Origin: Dendrolimus kikuchii
Lineage: Eukaryota > Arthropoda > Insecta > Lepidoptera > Lasiocampidae
Assembly (NCBI GenBank): GCA_019925095.2
Contig: CM034391.1
Coordinates: 26,773,051-26,837,050, forward strand
Direction: 5' to 3'
Length of the DNA: 64,000 bases
Shown here: positions 54,846-64,000 of the stretch, piece after piece
Layout of the letters: each line of letters starts with the position of its first letter
Position numbering within the stretch: position 1 is the first letter of the stretch
Program-made: the position numbers and the translations under genes
The notes under the pieces: model-generated
Told to the model about the DNA's origin: nothing
The model's input: only the letters and a program-made list of their open reading frames with translations
Databases searched by the model: none

Positions 54846-55347
54846 ATTGTAATATATTGGATAAGCTATTATGGAATCATTGAAAAGATTCCGTTTTATT
54901 ATATAAAATATTTTTAGGAAATTACCGTAAAGATAGTATCAAAATTTAAATAACAATGTTATTTATCATAGGAAATCGTCCAACATAGTATAAAGTAAGT
55001 TTTAGAGAGAAATAACACATATTTTTACGAAAACCGACAAAGTTTACTGAAGATTTTTCCCTTCGCCGTCAGAAACTGGGCTTTGTAACATATTCACATT
55101 AGACCAAACATAATTTAAGTGATTTATGCAATCTGATAGCAGTAAATGTCACCATTGGAATTAATAAACATTTAGACAAACCCGAGCGAGGTGACAAAAT
55201 AATTTCAAATTGTATATTTTGAATCTAAAAATAGTTTTGCTTGTGTTAATATACTTCCCTAGTGTGCATCTTAACACACAGACCAGAGTAAATACCAGAA
55301 AGTTTGTTTAAGAAATCTTCCCTGCCAAAACTAACATGAAATCGTAA
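54846..55347. other. Intergenic region
   Basis: No gene or recognised repeat. Confidence 0.45.
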
Positions 55348-55673
55348 CTTTTTTTTAATTTTTTTATTGCAGGAGATCAGCAGACAGGCAGACGGCCCAC
55401 TTGATGGAAAGCGGTTACCATCGCCTATGGACATTTGCAACACCAAAGTTGCTACAAATGCGCTGCTGCTCTCTTAAAGAAAGACTGGAACCTGGTCACT
55501 AATGTCGGAACACAACTCAAGGTTGTTACGGCGACATACTTTAGACCAGGGGTGGTAGCCATCCAGTCGGGCAAATGCCCTACCACCTGGCTGTGGGTTG
55601 TTAAGTCGCCTCTTACAACAGGCTGCCCCCGGCCGCAGGAAATTGTATTCTTTCTCCGTTCCTGCACGGATAA
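55348..55673 (-). repeat. Repeat A, full-length, with flanking duplication
   Basis: Complete copy. TAACTTT occurs on both sides (about 55345 and 55676), a plausible target duplication. Confidence 0.9.
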
Positions 55674-55988
55674 ATAACTTTCAGCGAACTATACGAGTCG
55701 ACGATTAGATTACTAAACTACCTGTGCGCAGAAGGTTTGCCGATAGCCTTATGATGTCACGTGTCGATGGTCAGTACGGTTGACAAAAAAGGTTATATAA
55801 ACAGTTGTTGCAATACATTTATTATTTTAATTAATTATTGTATATACTTTACATAAGTAGATATAATACAATAATACTAAGTAGTCATCGGCAAACCTTC
55901 TGCGCGCGGTTTATACAAGAAAGAGTCAATAACTCATCTTAACAGTTAAATCCCCACTGCTTAATACAGGACTATATACATATCCTAT

Positions 55989-56302
55989 CTGTGCAGGAAC
56001 GGAGAAAGAACACAATTTCCTGCGGCCGGGCGGCCTGTCGTAAGAGGCGACAAAACAACCCACAGCCAGGTGGTAGGGCATTTGCCCGACTGGATGGCTA
56101 CCACCCCTGGTGTAAAGTATGTCGCCATAACAACCTTGAGTTGTGTTCCGGCATCAGTGACCAGGTTCCAGTCTCCCTTAAGAGAGCAGCAGCGCATTTG
56201 TAGCACCTTTGATGTTGCAAATGTCCATAGGCGATGGTAACCGCTTTCCATCAAGTGTGCCGTCTGCCTGTCTGCTGAACTCCTGCAATAAAATAAAAAA
56301 AA
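55989..56302 (+). repeat. Repeat A, full-length
   Basis: CTGTGCAGGAACGG start, CCTGCAATAAAATAAAAAAA tail. Confidence 0.9.
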
Positions 56303-56640
56303 CCTAGAAAATAAAGTTGGTTAAAAAGATACATGAATTTGTGATAAAAAAAAGAACAAACGTTTGTGCGTTTATAATTGATCATGTCATGTTCTAGCAG
56401 CGTTCGCTCCTTCTAGATATAATAGTGTTCTATATTTTGTTGTACCGTGGGTTATTATCGATATTAATGAGAGTTTACGAGTTCTCTCTGTAAACAAATG
56501 TTGAACCATTTTCACTAACGACGTAATTTTCTGTTAGCAAAGCCTTTCGTGTATAGTCTATGTGCTGGACTGAGCGTCTTTAAAATTTTAGTTTCCAAAA
56601 TACAATGTTATCTGAATACATATTTATTTAGTTTAGTTTG

Positions 56641-56876
56641 TTTTTTTTTTTATTGCAGGAGATCAGCAGACAAGCAGACGGCCCACTTGATGGAAAGCGG
56701 TTACCATCGTCTATGGACATTTGCAACACCAAAGGTGCTACAAATGCGCTGGTGCTCTCTTAAGGGAAACTGGAACCTGGTCACTAATGCCGGAACACAA
56801 CTCAAGGTTGTTATGGCGACATACTTTAGACCAGGGGTGGTAGCCATCCAGTCGGGCAAATGCCCTACCACCTGGC
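56641..56876 (-). repeat. Repeat A, short form
   Basis: Breaks off exactly at CCCTACCACCTGGC. Confidence 0.88.
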
Positions 56877-56903
56877 AACCTCAACTTGTTTTTTACATTT
56901 AAT

Positions 56904-56985
56904 TAGTCGGGAATCAAACTCGGGATATTTCTGCGTTCTAATGGACTACGTAGGTGAGACAATGCTTAGACCACTAAACCACCCA
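56904..56985 (-). repeat. tRNA-like SINE remnant
   Basis: The - strand reads GGTGGTTTAGTGGTCTAAGC and GAGTTTGATTCCCGAC. Lies just after a short-form repeat A copy. Confidence 0.4.
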
Positions 56986-56997
56986 TACATAAATACA

Positions 56998-57105
56998 CAC
57001 ACAGGCAAACTGGCAAACGTGTCCATTTGATGGCAAGTGGCTACCGTCGCCCATGGACATCTGCAACACTAAGGGAGCTGATGCGTTGCCTACCAGACTT
57101 TAAAT
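56998..57105 (-). repeat. Fragment of the second poly(A)-tailed repeat family
   Basis: Contains TTTGATGGCAAGTGGCTACC, GTCGCCCATGGACATCTGCA and ATGCGTTGCCTACCAGAC. Confidence 0.55.
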
Positions 57106-57419
57106 ATCTGTTTACGCTCTTTGGTTAAAATATGAATCATCAAATTGATTTCTGAAGTACTACTGAAAGGACATGACGTCGTTCAATGACATTGAATAAC
57201 TCAATTTTACATTTTAGCCGATATTAAACAGTTCATTTCTTTAATTCAATTTGAATAAATCTACGTCGTCATGTATCTTAGTGTATTTTCAGTTCTTTGC
57301 TTTTAAACCAATTTGTTTCAATTTGGGTGGTTCGTCTAATATCGCAATTATATGAATCACTTTGGTTGCTTTATCTAAATTTAAGGACAGTAATGAAGCT
57401 GCTTATATCTGCTTTATAT

Positions 57420-57640
57420 TTTTTTATTCGAGAAAAATTCAAATTCAAAAGTTTTTATTCAAAATAAGTTGCACTGGAGAAAACTTTTTGAAGATCATAC
57501 ATATAAGATAAAATTTAATTTTACTTCCTAGTCTATGTACACCGCTTCGCAACATCTTATTGTTGCTAAGGAGAAGAAGCGGCAAGGAACTCCCCAGCAA
57601 CACGTCTAGCTAAAAATTGATTAACTCAAACTTATTTTAA
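57420..57640. repeat. Dispersed repeat with AAGAAGCGG block
   Basis: CAAATTCAAAAGTTTTTATT then CTAAGGAGAAGAAGCGGCAA. The GGAGAAGAAGCGGC block also occurs in the GC-rich repeat at 19410. Confidence 0.4.
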
Positions 57641-57769
57641 AATAAATTTTATACAGAAGTGTGTTACACAATTACTTTTCCAAGAATTAATGACGTAGCA
57701 AATAGTGCATACTCAATAAGACAAAGACACAATAAAAGGAAAGAAAAATATTATTTATTGTTATAATAA

Positions 57770-58298
57770 TGTTACGAGTTAGCAGGACTCGAATTAAAAT
57801 GCCGTTAGAATTATTATAGAGTTTATTAGAACTATACAAACACGTATAACACAGGTACAATTATAATCGAACACAACAAAACCAAACGTAATGCAGAAGG
57901 TCGTAATTCAATAAAACGCGCAAAGTCCGTAACTATTAGATTCCTGATCGTACACGTTACGCCCGTATCATAGTCGTAGCTCAACTGACTCCTCTCTCTA
58001 TCAGGCCGTCGTTTTATACCTCAAATGCGAATGTGGCCGTCTGGTAACGTCCAAACAATATCTTAGTAATCGTAATCCGCACACCTGGCTAATAATGCAG
58101 ACGCAAGGGGCCGTAAACGAGTACAATAGAACAATCGGCTGTTCTCTACAATAACTAGAAACGTATGCCAATAAATAAGTGAACAAAAGAAGACGATCAC
58201 AAAAGGTTTACAATTAGTTCAAATGCCGACAGGTAATAAAATGTACTTTTACAGATTTAATCGTGGAATTTGCCTTTGTCGGGGCCTAGATTGTAACA
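57770..58298 (-). mobile_element. Solo LTR with 4 bp target duplication
   Basis: 529 bp, TGTTACGAGT...GATTGTAACA. Flanked by ATAA on both sides (57766-57769, 58299-58302), so a complete solo LTR left by LTR-LTR recombination. The sense orientation, judged from the TATA box in a sister copy, is on the - strand. A 4 bp duplication fits Gypsy or BEL/Pao elements. Confidence 0.85.
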
Positions 58299-58599
58299 AT
58301 AATGACATGACGTACTGAAATTTTATACTGCAATATATCACCATAAGTTCCTTACATGCTTGGCAAGTTAAAAAAAACGTTATACAAAATATAGTATAAG
58401 AGGTTGGAGCGAGCAGCTATGTAAATGAAGTTTTATCATTGATGCATGATATGCATTATATTTCACAGATAAATTGTAGTGATATACATTAGAAAAAAAG
58501 TCTTAAATGGGTCTTCGATTGAAGATGGTTAGAAAGAACATCATCAGACTACGACTCAAAGCAGTGAGTAGCACAGATAATATCTCTGTTGCAGATAGA

Positions 58600-58715
58600 G
58601 AGCACGCCCCTGACCCGCCTGCCGGAGCACACCTCCGCTCCCCGCATACCGCCGACGCTCATAGCTCGCACAGTTAGCAGCTAGTCGTCGGACGGAACGT
58701 GGGATATAGAAACGG
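58600..58715. repeat. Second copy of the GC-rich dispersed repeat (partial)
   Basis: CCTGACCCGCCTGCCGGAGC, GCTCGCACAGTTAGCAGCTA and GTCGGACGGAACGTGGGAT, the reverse of 19460-19570. Confidence 0.55.
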
Positions 58716-59364
58716 CATTGGAGGCCGGAAATGCTCACTCGCTTCACATTGCTCACATACATATGGCACCAATACGCACTACTTTATTCTTTGCCATTCA
58801 TTATTCTCTCTGTATTTCTTCTACGTATAGTTTAATTGTCAATAACCCCCATAATAAGTCATACAGTCCACATTTTTATTTGAAAGAAGTAACTGCCACC
58901 AATAACCTCAGTATAGCTACTTGTAAAATTCAAAAAACATTCCCTAAGTGGAAGAATAAAAGAGTGTTACAGGAAAACGTATCATGTTACCCCTAAATTA
59001 CTGGAAAAATGTTTGCGGAAATGAGCAATATACGTAGATTTTGTTGTGTTGTGTTTGGGCGGCTTTGCCGTATATGACACAAATTGAAATTGTGTATCAC
59101 AGAGATGAATATGTTGCAGTAGGTATGTGGAATAGATGGCTCGCCTGCCTGGGTATGCGGAGTTGGTAGAGCCCCGCTTTTACTGTGCAGGCAGGGTGCA
59201 GAAAGGAACGCCGAAGAGGTTTTAGTGGGTGACGTGACCCGTGCTTACGGTACTAGTGCCACCTCGATGTGGTGAGACCCACACTAACCACCGCGTTCCC
59301 CCCATGGTGGACAGAGCTCAAACTCAAAATAATATGGAAGGACCGCGTTATAGAATAGAATAGA
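58716..59364. other. Intergenic region
   Basis: Nothing supported. TAGAATAGAATAGAATA microsatellite at 59353. Confidence 0.4.
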
Positions 59365-59480
59365 ATATACTTTATTGCATAACATTAAGATACAATTTAA
59401 GAAGTTTAAATAAAGAAGACAATAGGCGGTCTTATCACTAAAAGCAATTTTTTCCAGACAACCTTAGGATGGATTAGAGA
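59365..59480 (-). repeat. Jockey/CR1-like LINE 3' UTR piece
   Basis: The + strand reads AGGCGGTCTTATCACTAAAA and CCAGACAACCTT, the reverse complement of the GGTTGTCTGG...CGATAAGACCGCC block. Confidence 0.6.
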
Positions 59481-59513
59481 AAAATTGTGTAACATGTGGG
59501 TTTTGCAATGTAA

Positions 59514-59840
59514 CTTTTTTTATTTTATTTTTTTTATTGTAGGAGTTCAGCAGACAGGCAGACGGCCCACTTGGTGGAAAGCGGTTACCATCGCCTATGG
59601 ACATTTGCAACACCAAAGGTACTACAAATGCGCTGCTGCTCTCTTTAGGGAGTCTGGAACCTGGTCACTAATGCCGGAACACAACTCAAGGTTGTTATGG
59701 CGACATTCTTAAGACCAGGGGTGGTAGCCATCCAGTCGAGCAAATGCCCTACCACCTGGCTGTAGGTTGTTTAGTCGCCTCTTACGACAGGCCGCCGGGC
59801 CGTAGGAAATTGTATTCGTTCTCCGTTCCTGCACGGATAA
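59514..59840 (-). repeat. Repeat A, full-length
   Basis: Complete to CCTGCACGGATAAA. The acceptor-like GCAG is GTAG here. Confidence 0.9.
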
Positions 59841-59866
59841 AAACTAGAATAAAAATAAATATAAAT

Positions 59867-59871
<5 letters not shown>

Positions 59872-59908
<37 letters not shown>
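59872..59908. repeat. AT dinucleotide microsatellite
   Basis: Uninterrupted AT units next to a repeat A copy. Confidence 0.9.
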
Positions 59909-59915
<7 letters not shown>

Positions 59916-60055
59916 TATAATGGCAAGTATAATAGACATAATTTATTTCCGCGTTATTTAAATTATAATTTTAATAAAGAAAGAAAATCATTTTATTCAG
60001 GACACATTACATTGGATAGTGTAGGTATAATTGTTAACAAACTTAAAATTTACAT

Positions 60056-60190
60056 CCAGTCTCCCTTAAGAGAGCAGCAGCGCATTTGTAGCACCTTTAG
60101 TTTTGCAAATATCTATAGGTGATGGTAGCCGCTTTTTATCAAGTGGGCCGTCTGCCTGTCTGCTGAACTCCTGCAATAAAAAAATAAAAA
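60056..60190 (+). repeat. Repeat A, 3' third only
   Basis: Starts CCAGTCTCCCTTAAGAGAGC and ends CCTGCAATAAAAAAATAAAAA. Confidence 0.85.
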
Positions 60191-61013
60191 GACATAGCAT
60201 AATCCTGTCCTGAAGGAGCATCAGCTTCAGCATAATGCTGGTCTTTTAAAACCAGCTCTGATCTTTCGCTAAGCCCTTAAGGTACTTTTTGTGTGTAATT
60301 TTTCATGTCACAACAACTAAACAATAAATTATAACACCACACAAAGTCACAAACACATAACTAACAATAAAACTTATACACATACTTAAACCTACGCGCA
60401 CTACCATCGCATTGCATTACACGCACACTCCACAAACAAACCAAGACACACAAAGAGCCTAAAAATTAATAACCCAGGCACAGAAAAGAAAAAAACAACA
60501 CACATGGCACTAGATACGACTATATATAAGTATAGATATAAGGCCAACACTGCACATGCACTTCCTCACAACACCAGCATGTAACAGATACACTCTACAT
60601 TAGTATAAGTTTAGTATTAAAATTAGAATAAATTAATATCGTAAGTTATTCTTAAGGTACGACAAAACAGAAAAATTACTACATATAATGTCATATACAC
60701 TAACAAAAACAAACAATAAGCGTGTACAGAGTCTCAAATTTTTCATAGAAATTAAGTATTAAAAAAGGGTACGGAACTCGAGTCCGTAGAGATATATATA
60801 ATAATAAAAAAAAAAAAGTTACTGTCACGGCAGATATTACGTCACTGCAAAGCATGAAGGTAGAATCTTAAATAATATACACACATACATACGTAGTATA
60901 TGCAAGAAATAGGGAAAATAATAATCATGAATAAATATATTAGTGTTATATATAGGTATACGAGTATTTCCAAAATTAAATAAACAATCGACATTGCAGT
61001 TAAATTAATCTTG
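60191..61013. other. Intergenic region
   Basis: A/C-rich stretch (60300-60560). No gene. Confidence 0.4.
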
Positions 61014-61262
61014 GGGATCTTTGAAAGTTGCACCTGTGACTGAAAAATTGAGAGGAAGAAGATTAAGTTGGTAGAGGAGGGATGAGAGTCACGTGACAAA
61101 AAGAATGTGAAACTAGAAGATGGATGGGTACAAATTTAAAGGTAGACCAAAAAAAAGATGGATGGATTGTGTGAAGGATGATATGATGATATGCGTTGTG
61201 ACAGAAGAGGTATGTCAGAATAGAAGAGTGTAGAAGAAAAAGACATATTGTGGTGAAATAAA
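61014..61262 (+). pseudogene. Degraded copy of the second LINE C-terminus family
   Basis: Encodes GSLKVAPVTEKLRGRRLSW, then stops, then KMDGYKFKGRPKKRWMDCVK. Several stop codons. Matches the fragment at 51570. Confidence 0.7.
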
Positions 61263-61304
61263 AGAGATTGCAGTTAAATTAAATAGCACATGTATCAATT
61301 GTTA

Positions 61305-61405
61305 TTAAGCTGGCACATATGCAGAATGTCCACATACTGGAAAGTGGTTGCCATGACGTTTGCAACACCAGGAGTAACGCATTGCCAGTCTTGAGAGTAG
61401 CATAA
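61305..61405 (-). repeat. Fragment of the second poly(A)-tailed repeat family
   Basis: Contains CTGGAAAGTGGTTGCCATGA and ACCAGGAGTAACGCATTGCC. Diverged. Confidence 0.45.
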
Positions 61406-62199
61406 GGAATGTGGGTCATCGAAATTCTCGCTCATCGTTAGATTTGCCAGATGTTCGGTTTACGACCGGACAATCCGCTTTTCATTATGTTTGTCCGGTC
61501 AAGATAATCTTGATAAACCGGACAAAATAATGTCTAGTCTTAAAGTAAATTCGTTCATTGTCGGTGAACCCGAAAGAACACTCAAATACGTCAAATGCGT
61601 TTTCTTTAATATAACTGCTAGTGTCAAGTGCCGTAAATAGGGCGGTGCCACCGGTGCCCAAGCACAGGGCGTAGACTCTGGGGGTCGCAAGAATGGCCAG
61701 ACCAGACAGGACTATTATTTTTTCGGCTTGCTCCTCATAAGTTCCCGCTGAGCCCCTAGTCCTCGATTCCAACACATACGTACCTACATGACAGTATCAT
61801 CAAAAACGTCTGTTAAATTAGATAAAACAGTGCGCTCATTTTTTTGTTCTAGTTCTTTAAAAAAATAGATGTTTCTTCCAAAATATTAGATAATAGGTCC
61901 ACCAACATCAAGGTCCTTGTGCGTTATTTTATCACCCTGAATGAAATAAAGTAGGTCTATACATAGCATTGCTGTAGCTAGGGTACCTATAATATCTAAA
62001 AAAACAGGGGTGCAGTTATAGAAGCTCGCATAGGGCGCATGAAAGGATATTTACGGCGCTGCTAGTGTCAGTAAAATCAAAGATGACATCTCGGGTGATA
62101 AAATTTTATTAAAAGCAGTGGCATCGAGTATTAAATATATGAAAAAGTAATTTTCCAACGAGCGTAAAAAACGACATAAAAAATCATAGATAGATAAAT
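61406..62199. other. Intergenic region
   Basis: A - strand frame at 61485-61775 has no recognisable domain. Nothing supported. Confidence 0.4.
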
Positions 62200-62706
62200 A
62201 CATACATACATATATAACTTCACGCCAGTTTCCTTGCGGGGTAGGCGCGAACAACAGAGCGCCATTCAGACTTATTCTTACACACCTCACTTGCTTCTTT
62301 GACATTCATAGCTCTTGTCATGCACGCTCGTCTGTTCTTAAGGCTCCTGATATCACCTTCTGCTAGTACACGATCAATTAGATCATGGAAGGTGTGTCGT
62401 GGCCTTCCACGACTTCTGCATCCATCCACTTTTCCATTGTATATCTGTTTATTCATTCTTTCATCATGCTTTCCTTAACTTCACCCCGACACTCTCTTTC
62501 AGACCAACTCTCTTTCTTACTTCGGTATTACGAACGCGGTCCGCGAGCGTCACTCCGCAGATTTTGCGCAGTGCTCGCATCTCGACTGCGTTTACTCTAC
62601 TTTCATGCTCTTTCTTCCATATCCAACTCTCGCTTCCATACGTGAGATGGGCCTTCTGGCTGAGGTTCTTAGCGCCTAGAAGTTTACCTAACGCTCCATT
62701 CAAACT
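62200..62706 (-). mobile_element. LINE-T copy with internal deletion
   Basis: Two frames on the - strand cover MNGALGKLLGAKNLSQKA, VNAVEMRALRKICGVTLADR and, after a gap around 62468, KVDGCRSRGRPRHTFHDLID to ARKLA. Tail at 62200-62217. Confidence 0.8.
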
Positions 62707-62760
62707 GACTCACTTGATGATCATATATAATTTTTTTTTATTTTGCTCTAAACCCGTGTA

Positions 62761-62880
62761 TATTTTGAGAGTGTCAACGCAAGTAGCATCCCACACTAAG
62801 GGGCGGCCCATCTTCCAAGGTACTAACGTCATCCCATCCGGTCTCCTGCCATCGTCGCGGCACAAGCGACGATATATTAT
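62761..62880 (-). pseudogene. Fragment of unclassified PD...D coding family
   Basis: The - strand encodes [19 protein letters not shown] followed by DATCVDTL. It matches the PD...D core of the fragment at 43604 with a few substitutions. Both ends break off. Confidence 0.55.
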
Positions 62881-63260
62881 ATTATACTGAATCCTAAGCT
62901 AAGTAGAAATATTACCATATATAGTGATCTGTCAACTAATAATATATATCTAAAAAAATGCACCCTAAATCCATTAATCACACCAACACACAGACACCGT
63001 GTGGAAATTAAAAAAAATTTAGCCCAGTCTACGTAACCTCGTATTAAAGAGCTAACACACTTATCCGAAAATTAATAACACTCACAGCTTAATAGTTTCG
63101 TTCGGGCAATTTTATGATCAATTAAATACTATGGGCAATGTAATTTATTGCTTGCTTTATTAGGGAGATATAATATTGTAATAGAGAGATATTATTAAGG
63201 TGGTAAACGTTATGATTAACTCTTATCTTCACAGATTCATTTACGAAAACTTATATTAAA
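62881..63260. other. Intergenic region
   Basis: AT-rich; nothing recognised. Confidence 0.45.
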
Positions 63261-63437
63261 ATATACATATATACATAACTTCACGCCAGTTCCCTTGCGG
63301 GGTAGGCACGAACAACAGAGCGCCATTTAGGCTTATTCTTACACACCTCACTTGCTTCTTTGACATTCGTAACTCTTGTCAGGCACGCTCGTCTGTTCTT
63401 AAGGCTCCTGACATCACCTGCTAATACACGATCAATT
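63261..63437 (-). mobile_element. Short LINE-T tail
   Basis: The - strand starts near GATCGTGTATTAGC and ends TATGTATATATG-like. No clear target duplication. Confidence 0.75.
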
Positions 63438-63469
63438 ATATGTGTAATATTAGAATATGACACATAAAA

Positions 63470-63748
63470 AATAAAATAACAGCCCAGGAACGTCCCACTG
63501 CTGGGCTCGGGGCTCCCACTATAGGGGAACGGACAGTATATCCTCCACGCTTGTCCAAGGCGGCTTGGCAGGTTTGATACTTACATCACGATGTTTTCTT
63601 CCACCGATATTAGCTCGTGATAACTGTAACAATATGCACATTAGGTCAGAAAACAGCCAAAGTGGTGCATGCGTTACAGGCAGGCTCGAACCCAACCCCT
63701 TTGTGTTTGGGACCCGTGCGCTAGCCATTACGCTACCACGACTTTTTG
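63470..63748 (-). repeat. tRNA-derived SINE
   Basis: The - strand has ATGGCTAGCGCACGGGTCC (A box region), GGTTGGGTTCGAGCC (B box) and an end with AGCAGTGGGACGTTCC. Flanked by a LINE-T tail. Confidence 0.6.
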
Positions 63749-64000
63749 ATGACGACATGACACATAAAGTGACGTAAATTTAAGTTTTTAGTGTTTAATA
63801 TAAGCGACACAACTAATATAAGTGACAACACTATTAAATAATCCTTTCCTTCTTTCTAATGTTAATAGCATATTTAAAATATTTTAAAACAATACAGCTC
63901 TGTAATTTCAAAACTGCTTTGTAAGAAATTTTATAACAGCACAAAAATGTCATGAACTTCAACAACATGCCATTTCAAAACTATTTATTAAGCACATTTG

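Noticed and set aside
61485..61775. 96-codon - strand frame
   Set aside because: No domain recognised and no splice or repeat support. Left unannotated.

Overview
This is eukaryotic DNA, almost certainly from a moth or butterfly. The evidence is an insect-type neuroligin gene with GT-AG introns, AT-rich non-coding sequence with TA microsatellites, and a dense load of element types familiar from Lepidoptera: a Copia element primed by a half initiator-tRNA, a TTAA-flanked piggyBac relative, TATG-tailed non-LTR elements and tRNA-derived SINEs. There are no operons, CRISPR arrays or prokaryotic features.

The one host gene I can support is the 3' half of a neuroligin, a postsynaptic cholinesterase-like adhesion protein. 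It lies on the + strand as eight coding exons (9285-9401, 10255-10380, 23687-23831, 36060-36272, 38843-38981, 42786-42937, 46382-46540, 46859-47714). All splice phases agree, and together they give 634 residues plus a stop. Earlier exons lie left of the window. A polyadenylation signal follows at 48020.

Almost everything else is mobile DNA. Intron 10381-23686 carries a young-looking Copia retrotransposon (11345-16015): intact 1348-residue polyprotein and LTRs differing at 1 of 180 shared positions, but with both outer LTR tips missing. About 24 copies of one poly(A)-tailed ~310 bp repeat, here called repeat A, are spread across the window. Sixteen copies of the 3' end of one non-LTR retrotransposon, here called LINE-T, end in TATG repeats; most are 5'-truncated and several have clear target-site duplications. 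Six copies of one LTR type (TGTTAC...GTAACA) include a solo LTR with a 4 bp duplication. Other elements are an internally deleted piggyBac relative (24942-26780), a PIF/Harbinger-like MITE (44582-44997), foldback elements, several other LINE 3' ends, and scattered pieces of a coding family with a PD...D-like signature that I could not classify.

I did not find a convincing new biological system. The best leads are the unclassified PD...D family, the Copia element with lost outer termini, the recurrent short form of repeat A, and the splice-acceptor-like sequence that antisense repeat A copies place inside neuroligin introns.
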